A stretch of DNA of 64,000 nucleotides from Nocardioides nitrophenolicus (GCF_016907515.1 NZ_JAFBBY010000001.1:5456001-5520000); one strand, 5' to 3'; numbered from the stretch's first letter, positions 10,810 through 19,123 are shown. Notes: generated by a model from the sequence alone, not told the origin. A program made the numbers and translations.

Positions 10810-11826
10810 ATGAAGAAGATCGGCTTCCTCTCGTTCGGCCACTGGACGCCGAGCCCGCACTCCCAGACCCGGACCGCGGCCGACACGCTGCTGCAGTCCA
10901 TCGACCTCGCGGTCGCGGCGGAGGAGCTGGGCGCGGACGGCGCGTACTTCCGGGTGCACCACTTCGCCCGCCAGCTCGCCAGCCCGTTCCCGCTGCTCGC
11001 GGCGATCGGTGCGCGGACCAGCCGGATCGAGATCGGCACGGGCGTGATCGACATGAGGTACGAGAACCCGATGTACATGGTCGAGGACGCCGGAGCCGCC
11101 GACCTGATCTCCGGCGGACGACTGCAGCTCGGGATCTCCCGCGGCTCACCGGAGCAGGTGGTCGACGGCTGGCGGTACTTCGGCTACGCGCCCGCCGAGG
11201 GCGAGACCGAGGCCGACATGGCCCGGCGGCACACCGAGGTGCTGCTCGAGGCGCTCAAGGGTGAGGGCTTCGCCCAGCCCAGCCCGCGCCCGATGTTCGC
11301 CAACCCGCCCGGCCTGCTCCGCCTCGAGCCGCACTCCGAGGGTCTGCGCGACCGGATCTGGTGGGGCGCGGCGTCCAACGGCACCGCCCGCTGGGCCGCC
11401 GAGCTCGGGATGAACCTGATGAGCTCCACGCTCAAGGAGGACGAGAGCGGCCAGCCCTTCCACGTTCAGCAGGCCGAGCAGATCCGGGTCTTCCGCGAGG
11501 CGTGGGCCGCGGCCGGGCACGCCGCCGAGCCGCGGGTGTCGGTCAGCCGGTCGATCTTCCCGCTCGTCTCGGACGAGGACCGGATGTACTTCGGCGGCCG
11601 CCCCGATGACGACCAGGTCGGTCAGATCGACGACATGCGCGCGATCTTCGGCCGTTCGTACGCCGCCGAGCCGGACCAGCTCGTCGAGCAGCTGCGCGGC
11701 GACGAGGCGATCGCGGCGGCCGACACGCTGCTCCTCACCGTCCCCAACCAGCTCGGCGTGGACTACAACGCGCACGTGCTGGAGTCGATCCTGACCCACG
11801 TCGCGCCGGCGCTGGGCTGGCGCTGA
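10810..11826 (+). CDS. LLM-class (luciferase-like) flavin-dependent oxidoreductase
   Basis: A 338-residue protein of the bacterial luciferase-like fold, which uses FMN or F420 for monooxygenation or hydride transfer. Family features are the N-terminal FLSFGHW strand, the AEELGADGAYFRVHHFA segment, the TSRIEIGTGVIDMRYENP strand and GGRLQLGISRGSPEQ. The substrate cannot be told from sequence. I chose ATG 10810; a TTG at 10792 would add six residues and sits directly behind AGGAAA, too close for a good ribosome-binding site. The gene appears to be a single transcription unit, with a palindrome cluster right after it. Confidence 0.85.
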   Translation: MKKIGFLSFGHWTPSPHSQTRTAADTLLQSIDLAVAAEELGADGAYFRVHHFARQLASPFPLLAAIGARTSRIEIGTGVIDMRYENPMYMVEDAGAADLISGGRLQLGISRGSPEQVVDGWRYFGYAPAEGETEADMARRHTEVLLEALKGEGFAQPSPRPMFANPPGLLRLEPHSEGLRDRIWWGAASNGTARWAAELGMNLMSSTLKEDESGQPFHVQQAEQIRVFREAWAAAGHAAEPRVSVSRSIFPLVSDEDRMYFGGRPDDDQVGQIDDMRAIFGRSYAAEPDQLVEQLRGDEAIAAADTLLLTVPNQLGVDYNAHVLESILTHVAPALGWR

Positions 11827-11841
11827 GGGCCGGCGCCGACG

Positions 11842-11946
11842 TGCGGTTTGGTCCCAAACCGCACGATTCGGGGGTGCGGGCGTTGCGGTTTGGTCCCAAA
11901 CCGCATGAATTCGGGCCCGGATGTTGCGGTTTGGGACCAAACCGCA
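11842..11946. repeat. Three copies of a 22-bp dispersed palindrome
   Basis: Copies at 11842-11863, 11884-11905 and 11925-11946, each with perfect 10-bp arms TGCGGTTTGG and CCAAACCGCA around a 2-base centre (TC, TC and GA). The copies are 42 and 41 bp apart, about four helical turns. The cluster lies between two convergent genes and could end transcription from both sides. The same palindrome occurs at 21817-21838 and three times at 45487-45799, so it is a dispersed family and not a local terminator. Confidence 0.9.
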
Positions 11947-11953
11947 AGCCGAC

Positions 11954-12331
11954 CTAAACGCTGTTCGGGACGCCCCCGCCGCTGCCGACCTGCGCGAGGA
12001 ACCGCCGGATGGTGTCGCGGCTCCTGCTCAGGCACTCGATCCGCTTCTCCAGGCCGACCAGCTCGTCGGCGAGCAGCGTGGCGACCTCGGCGGAGCAGGT
12101 GGGCTGCTCGAGCGCGCAGGCCGCCTCGGCCTCGAGCAGCACCTTGACCAGCCGGGTCGGTACGCCGGCCTGGACCAGTCCGGCGACCCGCTCGACCCGC
12201 TCGACGTGGCTGTCGCCGTACGTGCGGTAGCCGTTGGGGAGACGGTCGGCGGCGAGCAGGCCCTGCTGTTCGTAGTAGCGGATCAGCCGGGCGGCCACGC
12301 CGGTGCGCTCGGCGAGCTCTCCGATTCTCAT
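11954..12331 (-). CDS. MerR-family transcriptional regulator
   Basis: A 125-residue repressor/activator with the N-terminal winged helix RIGELAERTGVAARLIRYYEQQGLL and NGYRTYGDSHVERV (residues 2-45), followed by a dimerisation helix. The C-terminal part has cysteines in ACALEQPTCSAE and IECLS, which could bind an effector or metal, but the pattern does not match CueR or ZntR. It is divergent from an MFS exporter gene, and a MerR-type operator lies in the shared 70-bp gap, so it most likely controls drug export. Confidence 0.88.
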   Translation of the reverse strand: MRIGELAERTGVAARLIRYYEQQGLLAADRLPNGYRTYGDSHVERVERVAGLVQAGVPTRLVKVLLEAEAACALEQPTCSAEVATLLADELVGLEKRIECLSRSRDTIRRFLAQVGSGGGVPNSV

Positions 12332-12362
12332 GTCTGCTGCCTCACATTCTCGGCGCCCAGCC

Positions 12363-12394
12363 TTGACATTGACATCAGTGTGAAACTCTAGCGT
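12363..12394 (+). promoter_or_regulatory. MerR-type operator and promoter between merR-like gene and MFS gene
   Basis: TTGACA at 12363-12368 (with a second TTGACA at 12369-12374) and TAGCGT at 12389-12394 frame an imperfect palindrome ACATTGACATCAGTGT at 12367-12382 that matches its own complement at 12 of 16 positions. A dyad placed in a -35/-10 spacer longer than 17 bp is the usual MerR arrangement (20 bp from the first TTGACA). TAGCGT lies seven bases before the MFS ATG, so the mRNA may be leaderless. Confidence 0.6.
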
Positions 12395-12401
12395 CGATGG
12401 C

Positions 12402-13553
12402 ATGACCCTCTCCACCCCGACCGCCAGCGAACCCACCAACAGCCCCACCACCGCGACGACCGACCGGCTGCCCTGGCCGGTCCTGCTCACCCTCGGCGGC
12501 GCGACCCTGGTCATGGTGACCGGCGAGATGCTGCCGACCGCGGTCCTCGGCCCGATGAGCCGCGGCCTGGACGTCTCGGAGGCCGCGGCCGGGCTGCTGG
12601 TCAGCATCTGGGCGGCGGTCGTGGTCGTCGCCAGCATCCCGCTGGTGCGGCTGACCCGTGGGCTGCCGCGGCCGGCGGTGATCGCCGCCAGCCTGGTGGC
12701 GTTCGCGGTGGCCGCGGCGGCGACCGCCCTCGCGCCGACGTACGCCGTCGTCCTGGTCGCGCGCACCCTCGGCGCCGCGGCCGTGGGGCTGCTCTGGTCG
12801 ACGGTGAACGCGCACGTCGCGGACCTGGTGCCGGACCGCCAGCTCGGGCGGGCGACGTCGATCGTGCTCGGCGGGGCGACCCTCGGCATGGTGCTCGGTA
12901 CGCCGATCGGGCGGGTGGTCGCGGACGTGGCCGGTTGGCGGGCGTCCTTCGCGGTCCTGGCGGGAGCGAGCCTGGTGGCGGCGGTGCTGGTGCTGCGGGT
13001 GGTGCCACCGGCGGTCGCGAGCGCGGTGCCGACCGCCAGCGCACCTGGCACCGGTGAGCTGCGGCCGATGCTGGTCGTGACCCTGCTGGTCGCGCTCGCG
13101 CTGGTCGGCCACTACGGCGCGTACACCTTCGTCACCCGCCTGGCTGGGCCGCCGGCCGTGGCGCTGCTGGTCTTCGGCCTGGCGTCCGCGGTCGGCGTGG
13201 TGCTGGCGGGCCGGGTCGAGCGCACGGCTCTCGGGCTGGTCGCCAGCACGGTGCTCACGGCGCTGGCCGTGCTCGCGGTCGGCACCCTCGGCAGCCTGCC
13301 GCTGGTGGCGCTGTGGGGGCTGGCGTCGGGCGCGCTGCCGCCGTTCGCGCAGACCCTGGTGCTGCGCCTCGCCGGCCCCGGGCACCGGGCCCTGGCGGGG
13401 GCGCTCATCCCGGTCCTGTTCAACGGTGGCATCGCCGTGGGTGCGGCGCTCGCGTCCGGCCTGGTGGCGGCGTACGGCGTCGGCGGGCTGGGGCTGCCCG
13501 CCGCGGCGCTGGTGCTGCTGGCCGCGGCGGGGCTGGCCCGAGCCACCCGGTGA
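12402..13553 (+). CDS. MFS transporter, drug:proton antiporter type
   Basis: A 383-residue membrane protein with about twelve hydrophobic segments and a short disordered Thr/Pro-rich N-terminus. Transmembrane 1 carries GEMLPTAVLGPMSRGL, and the loop and helix after it read SIPLVRLTRGLPRP, in the position of the MFS motif A. LGTPIGRVVADVAGWR near residue 165 matches the motif C region of DHA1 exporters such as chloramphenicol and arabinose-type efflux proteins. The neighbouring divergent MerR regulator supports a role in efflux of a toxic compound; the substrate is unknown. Confidence 0.85.
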   Translation: MTLSTPTASEPTNSPTTATTDRLPWPVLLTLGGATLVMVTGEMLPTAVLGPMSRGLDVSEAAAGLLVSIWAAVVVVASIPLVRLTRGLPRPAVIAASLVAFAVAAAATALAPTYAVVLVARTLGAAAVGLLWSTVNAHVADLVPDRQLGRATSIVLGGATLGMVLGTPIGRVVADVAGWRASFAVLAGASLVAAVLVLRVVPPAVASAVPTASAPGTGELRPMLVVTLLVALALVGHYGAYTFVTRLAGPPAVALLVFGLASAVGVVLAGRVERTALGLVASTVLTALAVLAVGTLGSLPLVALWGLASGALPPFAQTLVLRLAGPGHRALAGALIPVLFNGGIAVGAALASGLVAAYGVGGLGLPAAALVLLAAAGLARATR

Positions 13554-13559
13554 GGGCTC

Positions 13560-14369
13560 TCAGTCGACCCAGACCAGGCCCTCGCCGAGCTGCCGGATCT
13601 CGGCGTCGGTGGTGCCCTGGCCGCCCTGCACGCTGAGGAAGATCCCGTCGTGCGCCTCGGTGACGTAGACACCCGGATCCGCGCCCTTGTCGGGCGAGGA
13701 GAGCCACGCGTCACGCTCGGCGGCGTCGCGGATCACCAGGCTGGCCACCCCGCCGTCGGCGGAGGTGCAGCCGGCCTTGTCGTCGACGAGATACCACTCG
13801 CAGGTCCACCCCGCGGGCACCGTGACCGGCGGCCGGTCCACCTTGCCGAGCATCCCGAGCGCCTCCGCGTCGGCCATCGAGATCGCGAAGGTGATCCCGG
13901 GCAGGTCCTGCGGGAGGGCGAAGCCGTCCGACCACCACTGCTGGATCACGTCGACCGGGCCGCTGACGACGGCGACGAAGCCGGTGCCGGCGCCGGTCGC
14001 CATGCTTCCGCCCAGCTCGTAGAGGCCGTTCTCGTCGTCGCGGATGGTCGCGGTCAGCCCGTTGCCGAGGTCGAGCACCTGTCCGACCTGGAGGCCGGAC
14101 GGCGCCGCGCTGGTCGTCGGCGCGGCCGCGACGGAGCGGTCCCGAGCCGCCGTACCGCCGCCGGACAGCGCGCTCGCCGCCACCGATACGACGACGACCG
14201 CGGCCACGCCGGCGAGCGCGCCGGACGCCGCGAGCCGGCGCCGGCGGCGCAGCCGTCTCCCGGAGGCGAGGGCGGTCGCGGCGAGGTGCTCGAGGTCGGG
14301 ACGCTCGTCCCGCACGCGCTCGCGCAGGGCAGGTCCGACGAGCGGTCCGAGGGAGTCGAGGTCGGTCAT
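13560..14369 (-). CDS. Membrane-anchored protein paired with a SigE-family sigma factor
   Basis: A 269-residue protein with a cytoplasmic N-terminal part (about 1-50, including an LRRRRRLAA basic stretch), one transmembrane helix near 50-70, and an extracytoplasmic domain with two cysteines (WTCEWYLVDDKAGCTS). It starts inside the stop of the sigma gene (ATGA), the position used by anti-sigma factors or sigma-linked sensors. No zinc anti-sigma motif (HXXXCXXC) is present, so an anti-sigma role is inference. It ends seven bases from the convergent MFS gene. Confidence 0.8.
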   Translation of the reverse strand: MTDLDSLGPLVGPALRERVRDERPDLEHLAATALASGRRLRRRRRLAASGALAGVAAVVVVSVAASALSGGGTAARDRSVAAAPTTSAAPSGLQVGQVLDLGNGLTATIRDDENGLYELGGSMATGAGTGFVAVVSGPVDVIQQWWSDGFALPQDLPGITFAISMADAEALGMLGKVDRPPVTVPAGWTCEWYLVDDKAGCTSADGGVASLVIRDAAERDAWLSSPDKGADPGVYVTEAHDGIFLSVQGGQGTTDAEIRQLGEGLVWVD

Positions 14370-14884
14370 GGCAGGGTCCTCTCGGAGATCGGGGCGAGCA
14401 GGGGCCGCAGCCGCTGCAGGGCACGGCGGGCGCGGGTGCGCACCGCCACCTCGCTCAGCCCGAGGTCGGCGGCGGTGTCGGCGACGCTGCGGTCCTCCCA
14501 GTAGCGGAGCACCACGACGGCGCGGTCGAGCGGGGCGAGGCCGGCGAGCGCGGCCAGCAGGTCCACCCTGAGGTCCGGGTCGACGCCGGCGTCCGGCGGG
14601 CCGACGTCGGCGTCGCTCAGCTCGCTGGGACGCTCGCCGTTGCGACGCAGCCGTCGGTGGGACAGGAAGGTGTTGAGCAGGGCGGTCCGGGCGTAGGCCA
14701 CCGGACTCTCCGCCGAGCGCACCCGTGGCCAGCATACGAAGACCTTGGCGTACGTCGCCTGGGTCAGGTCCTCCGCGAGATGGTGGTCACCCGTGAGCAG
14801 CATCGCCGCCTGGTGGAGCTGGGTGCCGGTCTCGCGCACGAACGCCGAGAACTCCTCGGCCTGCCGGTCTGCCTTCACACCCAT
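14366..14884 (-). CDS. SigE-family RNA polymerase sigma factor
   Basis: A 172-residue ECF-type sigma factor. Region 2 is seen in FSAFVRETGTQLHQAAMLLTGDHHLAEDLTQATYAKVF and VAYARTALLNTFLS, and region 4 in LAPLDRAVVVLRYWEDRSVADTAADLGLSEVAVRTRARRAL, a helix-turn-helix. The actinobacterial SigE family is usually co-transcribed with a large membrane protein, as here. A GGAG ribosome-binding site lies six bases before the ATG. The target genes cannot be read from sequence. Confidence 0.9.
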   Translation of the reverse strand: MGVKADRQAEEFSAFVRETGTQLHQAAMLLTGDHHLAEDLTQATYAKVFVCWPRVRSAESPVAYARTALLNTFLSHRRLRRNGERPSELSDADVGPPDAGVDPDLRVDLLAALAGLAPLDRAVVVLRYWEDRSVADTAADLGLSEVAVRTRARRALQRLRPLLAPISERTLP

Positions 14885-14916
14885 CTGACGCTCCGGACCC
14901 GAGGCCGCGTGACAGG

Positions 14917-15636
14917 TCAGTCCAGGACGTGGCGCAGGTAGCGCCGCGGGTCGTCGAGATAGCGCCGCCAGTGCTGCACCAGCTCGAGCTCCTCCCACGT
15001 CGTACGGCGCAGGCCCCAGTCGCCGACCTCGAGGATGGTGGCGCCCGGCATCGCCGCCAGGACGGGGGAGTGCGTCGCGCAGAGCACCTGCCCGCCCTCG
15101 CCGACGACGCGGTCGAGCACCGAGATCAGCCCCAGCGACGAGGAGAACGAGAGTGCCGCCTCCGGCTCGTCGAGGCAGTAGAAGCCGGGTGAGTCGAACC
15201 GGGTGCGCAGCACCTCGAGGAAGGACTCGCCGTGGCTCATCTCGTGGAACACCGGCTCCGAGCCCCGGCTCGGGTGGGCCTCCAGGAAGCTGTACCAGCC
15301 GTGCATCGTCTCCGCACGCAGGAAGAAGCCCCACCGCCCCGCGCCGAGCCCGCGCTGGAGCCGCAGCGCGCGGTGCAGCGGTGATTCGGACTCCCGGGTC
15401 GTGTGCCGGCCCTGGGTGGTGCCGCCCTCCGGGGAGAGCCCGTACGCGACGGCGACCGCCTCGACGAGGGTCGACTTGCCGGAGCCGTTCTCGCCGACCA
15501 GGAAGGTGACCCCCTTCGCCAGCTCGAGGCCCTCGCGTACCACCTGCGCTACGGCCGGGATCGTCATCGGCCAGGCCCGCGGGTCGAGCCGCTCCTCGGC
15601 GCTGACCCGGACGACGGGCGGCTGGTCGAAGTCCAC
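14917..15636 (-). CDS. AAA-type ATPase with ABC/SMC-like signature
   Basis: A 239-residue soluble ATPase with Walker A GENGSGKST near residue 48, an ABC-like signature MSHGESF, Walker B GFYCLDEPEAALS and the switch histidine in ATHSP. This matches the small chromosomal AAA_21-type ATP-binding proteins whose N-terminus starts from a strand like FLVGENGSGKS; no transmembrane or permease partner is near. The start is GTG 15636. Function is not known; it is not an obvious ABC importer subunit and has no nuclease neighbour as in defence systems. Confidence 0.8.
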   Translation of the reverse strand: MDFDQPPVVRVSAEERLDPRAWPMTIPAVAQVVREGLELAKGVTFLVGENGSGKSTLVEAVAVAYGLSPEGGTTQGRHTTRESESPLHRALRLQRGLGAGRWGFFLRAETMHGWYSFLEAHPSRGSEPVFHEMSHGESFLEVLRTRFDSPGFYCLDEPEAALSFSSSLGLISVLDRVVGEGGQVLCATHSPVLAAMPGATILEVGDWGLRRTTWEELELVQHWRRYLDDPRRYLRHVLD

Positions 15637-15653
15637 GCGCTCACGCTATGTCC

Positions 15654-15659
15654 TAGGTT
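15654..15659 (+). promoter_or_regulatory. Candidate -10 box for leaderless NUDIX transcript
   Basis: TAGGTT ends six bases before the ATG of the NUDIX gene, in a 29-bp gap between two divergent starts. No ribosome-binding site is evident, so the mRNA may start at the ATG. Confidence 0.45.
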
Positions 15660-15665
15660 GGGCGG

Positions 15666-16211
15666 ATGCAGCCCTGGCAGCGCCGCACGACCCGGATCGC
15701 CTACGAGAACCCCTGGATCCGGGTCCGCGAGGACGAGGTGGTCCGCCCCGACGGCAGCGACGGGATCTACGGCGTGGTCGAGGTCCGCAACCCGGCGGTG
15801 TTCGTGGTGCCGCTCACCGAGGACGACGAGGTGGTCCTCGTCGAGATCGACCGCTACACGATCGGCGAGCGCGCCTCGCTCGAGCTGCCGGCCGGCGGCT
15901 CCGACGGTGAGGACGTGCTCGCCGCAGCGCAGCGTGAGCTGCGTGAGGAGACCGGCCTGGTCGCGGCGCACTGGCAGGAGATCGGCCGGATGAACGCGCT
16001 GGTCGGCGTGGCCGACGCGCCCGAGGTGGTCTACCTGGCGCGCGAGCTGACGTACGTCGGCGACGAGGCCCTGCTCGAGGACGGCATCCGCGCCGTCCAC
16101 CGGGTGCCGCTCACCGAGCTGCTCGCCCGGGTGGGCCGCGGCGAGATCCGCGACGGCGAGAGCCTGGCCTGCCTGCTGCTCGCCCTGGTGGCCCTCGGCC
16201 GGGTCGGCTGA
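15666..16211 (+). CDS. NUDIX hydrolase, ADP-ribose pyrophosphatase-like
   Basis: A 181-residue pyrophosphohydrolase. The NUDIX box is present as GGSDGEDVLAAAQRELREETGL, broken only in the first glycine spacing; the key REL-R-EE-T-G part with its metal-binding glutamates is intact. Upstream it has LEIDRYTIGERASLELPAGG, which is typical of ADP-sugar pyrophosphatases (NudF/YffH-like). It probably cleaves ADP-ribose or a related nucleotide sugar in the cytoplasm. The ligD-type polymerase gene follows after 18 bp. Confidence 0.87.
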   Translation: MQPWQRRTTRIAYENPWIRVREDEVVRPDGSDGIYGVVEVRNPAVFVVPLTEDDEVVLVEIDRYTIGERASLELPAGGSDGEDVLAAAQRELREETGLVAAHWQEIGRMNALVGVADAPEVVYLARELTYVGDEALLEDGIRAVHRVPLTELLARVGRGEIRDGESLACLLLALVALGRVG

Positions 16212-16229
16212 CCGGTACCCTCAGCAGCC

Positions 16230-17177
16230 ATGGCGTCCCCCGCGGTCGAGATCGAGGTCGAGAGCCGCATCGTGCGGGTGAGCAACCCGGACCGGGTCTA
16301 CTTCCCGCAGATCGGCGCCACCAAGCTCGACCTGGTGGAGTACTACCTCGCCGTCGGCGAGGGGCTCGTGAACGCGCTGTGGGAGCGCCCGTGCATGCTG
16401 CACCGCTTCCCCAAGGGCCTCGACGGCGACAAGGTGCACCAGAAGCGGCTCCCGGCCGGCGCTCCCGACTGGGTGGAGACGGTGCAGCTGTACTTCCCGC
16501 GCTGGAAGCGCACCGCCGACGAGCTGTGCGTGACCGAGCTGGCCTCGGTGATCTGGGCGGTGCAGATGTCGACGGTGGAGTTCCACCCGTGGAACAGCCG
16601 CCGCGGCGCGACCGAGCAGCCCGACGAGTGGCGGATCGACCTCGACCCCGGCCCCGCGTCGTCGTACGACGACATCCGGCGGGTCGCCCACGTCGCCCAC
16701 GAGGTGCTCGACGAGCTCGGCGCCGTCGGCTACCCCAAGACCAGCGGGAGCAAGGGCCTGCACGTCTACGTCCGGATCAAGCCGGAGCTGGACCACAAGG
16801 GCGTACGGCGGGCGGCCCTCGCCTTCGCCCGCGAGGTCGAGCGACGCGCGCCCGACCTGGTCACCACGACCTGGTGGAAGAAGGACCGCGACCCGGCCGC
16901 GGTGTTCGTCGACTACAACCAGAACGCCCGCGACCACACCATCGCGGCGGCGTACTCGGTGCGCGGGCTGCCCGACGCCCGGGTCTCCACCCCGGTCCGC
17001 TGGGACGAGATCGACGACGCCGACCCGCGGGACTTCACCATCCGCACCGTTCCCGCCCGGTTCGCCGAGCTCGGCGACCTCCACCACGACATCGACGACC
17101 ACGTCTTCGACATCGCGCCGCTGGTGGCGTGGGCGGACCGCGACGAGGCCGAGGGCGCGGAGGACCCGACCGAGTGA
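16230..17177 (+). CDS. Stand-alone LigD-type polymerase/primase domain (PolDom)
   Basis: A 315-residue archaeo-eukaryotic primase-fold enzyme that matches the polymerase domain of bacterial NHEJ ligase D. It has the catalytic DLDPGP, SGSKGLHVYVRI for nucleotide binding, and VFVDYNQNARDHT near residue 228. No ligase or nuclease domain and no ku gene are attached, as in several actinobacteria that keep separate Pol and ligase genes. It would fill gaps or add ribonucleotides during double-strand-break repair. NHEJ itself is inference. Confidence 0.9.
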   Translation: MASPAVEIEVESRIVRVSNPDRVYFPQIGATKLDLVEYYLAVGEGLVNALWERPCMLHRFPKGLDGDKVHQKRLPAGAPDWVETVQLYFPRWKRTADELCVTELASVIWAVQMSTVEFHPWNSRRGATEQPDEWRIDLDPGPASSYDDIRRVAHVAHEVLDELGAVGYPKTSGSKGLHVYVRIKPELDHKGVRRAALAFAREVERRAPDLVTTTWWKKDRDPAAVFVDYNQNARDHTIAAAYSVRGLPDARVSTPVRWDEIDDADPRDFTIRTVPARFAELGDLHHDIDDHVFDIAPLVAWADRDEAEGAEDPTE

Positions 17178-17184
17178 GCTCGGC

Positions 17185-18297
17185 TCAGTAGAGCCCGGCG
17201 CCGGGGACCTTCGGGTCGGTCGCCTCCCAGTGCGCGCCGTCGGTGGTCCGGTAGACGCCCTCCAGGGTGCCCTGGAAGGTGACCTTCCCGATCCGGACCG
17301 CGTCGGTGAGTCCGGCGTAGGGGAGGCCGCGGGTCTCGCCCAGGCTGCCGTCGTCGGCCAGCACCCAGCCGTCCGAGTCCGCGCCGAGCAGCGCGACCCG
17401 ACCCTCGGCGAGCGGCAGGAGAGTGAGCCCGGGCTCGGGGGCCTCGCCGATCGCGGTGGTGGTGCCGTCCGGCGTCCAGCGGAAGACCGTGTCGCTGCAC
17501 AACCCGTAGGCGTGGTCGCCCGCGGACGCCGTCGGCGCGCAGGGCCCGGCGAGGGGCGTCCAGTCGGCGCCGTCGTCGGTGCTGACCCACGCCTCGCCCT
17601 CACCCTCGGCCGGTACGGCGACCAGGGCATCGCCGACCGAGAGCAGGTCCGGCCGGTCGACGGGAACGGTGACCGGCACGCCCCGGGAGCCGCCCGCGGC
17701 GACCCGCCAGACCAGGTCGCCGTCGCTCACCCAGGCCGCGTCGCCGTGGACGATGACGACGGGCGGCGACGCCGGGGGCGACGCTCGGCCCGGCAGCTCC
17801 ACGGGCGTCCAGTGCTCGCCGCCGTCGGCGCTGGCCACCAGCCCGGTGTCCTCGACCGCCCACAGGGCGCGCCCGTCGTCGGCGGCGCCGATCGAGAGCA
17901 CGTCGGGCGCCGCGAAGGTGTGCACCTGGCGCCACGCCCCGTCGCGATAGCGGTGCAGCACGGAGCAGCCGCAGCCGTAGCGGTCGACGACGACGGCGTA
18001 CGCGGTGCGGCCGCCCACCGCGAGGTGCCGCGCCTGGTCCGGCCAGGGGGTCGTGTCGATGCCGTGCAGGCCCGTGGGGCTGGGCGCCGGGTCGGGTGGG
18101 ACCTCCCGGAGCCGAACAGCGCCGACGGCGATGGCGACCACCACCGCGGCGACCGTCGCGACGGTGACCGCGCGAACCCGGGCGGCCCGCCGCCGTCGGA
18201 CGCCGTCGCGGACCCGGCCGGTCATCGTGGCGGCGTCCACGCCCCGCGCCGGCTCGGCCGCGAGGGTCTCGCGCAGCAGGTCCTCGATCCGGTTCAT
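17185..18297 (-). CDS. Membrane-anchored beta-propeller-like protein paired with a sigma factor
   Basis: A 370-residue protein with a cytoplasmic N-terminus (MNRIEDLLRETLAAEPARGVD), one transmembrane helix near residues 42-62, and a large outer region with sialidase/BNR-like repeats (ASADGGEHWTPV, VSTDDGADWTPL, YRTTDGAHWEAT), so probably a beta-propeller. Its start overlaps the stop of the upstream sigma gene. The layout equals the 13560-14884 pair, so it may sense an outside signal and restrain the sigma factor. No zinc anti-sigma motif is present. Confidence 0.82.
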   Translation of the reverse strand: MNRIEDLLRETLAAEPARGVDAATMTGRVRDGVRRRRAARVRAVTVATVAAVVVAIAVGAVRLREVPPDPAPSPTGLHGIDTTPWPDQARHLAVGGRTAYAVVVDRYGCGCSVLHRYRDGAWRQVHTFAAPDVLSIGAADDGRALWAVEDTGLVASADGGEHWTPVELPGRASPPASPPVVIVHGDAAWVSDGDLVWRVAAGGSRGVPVTVPVDRPDLLSVGDALVAVPAEGEGEAWVSTDDGADWTPLAGPCAPTASAGDHAYGLCSDTVFRWTPDGTTTAIGEAPEPGLTLLPLAEGRVALLGADSDGWVLADDGSLGETRGLPYAGLTDAVRIGKVTFQGTLEGVYRTTDGAHWEATDPKVPGAGLY

Positions 18298-18791
18298 GAG
18301 GTCTCCTCGACGTCGGCGAAGGTGGGCAGCTCGGCACGCAGCACGGCCAGCGCCCGGTGGGCCTGGCTCTTCACCGTGCCGACCGAGCAGCCGAGCACGT
18401 CGGCCGTCTGCGCCTCGGTGAGGTCCTCGTAGAAGCGCAGCGCGATCACCGCCCGTTGGCGCGGTGGCAGCCGGCGTACGGCGGCGTAGAGGTCGTGGTC
18501 GTGGGGCCGGTCCGTCGTCACCGATCCGGGGTCGCGCTCGGGCAGCGGCCGCTCGCGGCGCAGCTTGCGCCAGACCGAGATGCTCCGGTTGACCATGGCC
18601 CGTCGGACGAAGGCCTCGGGATCGTCGAGGCGCCGCCAGCGGGGCAGTGCGCGCTCGAGCGCGTCCTGGACGAGGTCGGCGCCCCGCTGCTCGTCACCGG
18701 CCAGGGCGCGTCCCAGCCGGATCAGGTGGGGGAGCCGCGCCGCGACGAAGGCGTCGAAGGCGGCGTCGTCCCGGTCGGTGTGGTCGTGCAT
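18294..18791 (-). CDS. SigE-family RNA polymerase sigma factor
   Basis: A 165-residue ECF-type sigma factor. Region 2: AFDAFVAARLPHLIRLGRALAGDEQRGADLVQDALERALPRW; region 4: LPPRQRAVIALRFYEDLTEAQTADVLGCSVGTVKSQAHRAL. It overlaps the following membrane-protein gene by four bases (ATGA). Upstream on the same strand is an ECF-like promoter (GCAACC, 16 bp, CGTCC) with the start codon close behind it, which would let the factor drive its own operon. Confidence 0.9.
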   Translation of the reverse strand: MHDHTDRDDAAFDAFVAARLPHLIRLGRALAGDEQRGADLVQDALERALPRWRRLDDPEAFVRRAMVNRSISVWRKLRRERPLPERDPGSVTTDRPHDHDLYAAVRRLPPRQRAVIALRFYEDLTEAQTADVLGCSVGTVKSQAHRALAVLRAELPTFADVEETS

Positions 18792-18798
18792 GAACCGA

Positions 18799-18825
18799 GG
18801 ACGCCCGAGCGGCCGAAATGGTTGC
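18799..18825 (-). promoter_or_regulatory. Candidate ECF (autoregulated) promoter of sigma gene 18294-18791
   Basis: On the minus strand GCAACC (18825-18820) and CGTCC (18803-18799) are separated by 16 bp, close to the AAC/CGT pattern of ECF sigma promoters. It ends eight bases before the ATG at 18791. Autoregulation is inferred from that pattern and position. Confidence 0.4.
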
Positions 18826-18834
18826 CTGCGCGGC

Positions 18835-19041
18835 TCAGGCGCTGAGCGGCTCGTCCAGCGCGGCGCGCAGCTCCCGGGCGTGGGCGTGCAGGATCACGGC
18901 GGCGAAGCCGTTGCCGCACGCGTCCTCGTGGTCGGCCTCGCGGTCCCACGCGTCGGCGAGGCGGTGCGCCTCGGCCCGCGGGTCGGCCTCCAGAGCGCGT
19001 TCGACGGCTCGCTTGCGGGCCTCGCTGTTCATCATCGGCAT
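18835..19041 (-). CDS. Small hypothetical protein
   Basis: A 68-residue acidic, helix-rich protein (MPMMNSEARKRAVERALEAD..., with HEDACGNGFAAVILHAHARELRAAL at the C-terminal half). I chose the ATG at 19041 because GGGGAGG lies five bases upstream. One cysteine and several histidines are present but no clear metal motif. No family recognised. Confidence 0.7.
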   Translation of the reverse strand: MPMMNSEARKRAVERALEADPRAEAHRLADAWDREADHEDACGNGFAAVILHAHARELRAALDEPLSA

Positions 19042-19123
19042 CGGTGCCTCCCCCACGTGTGCTCGGGCTCCCATGATCGGCCGATCGATGCCGCGGCGGA
19101 GCGATTTGCCCGAACTGGTGGGG

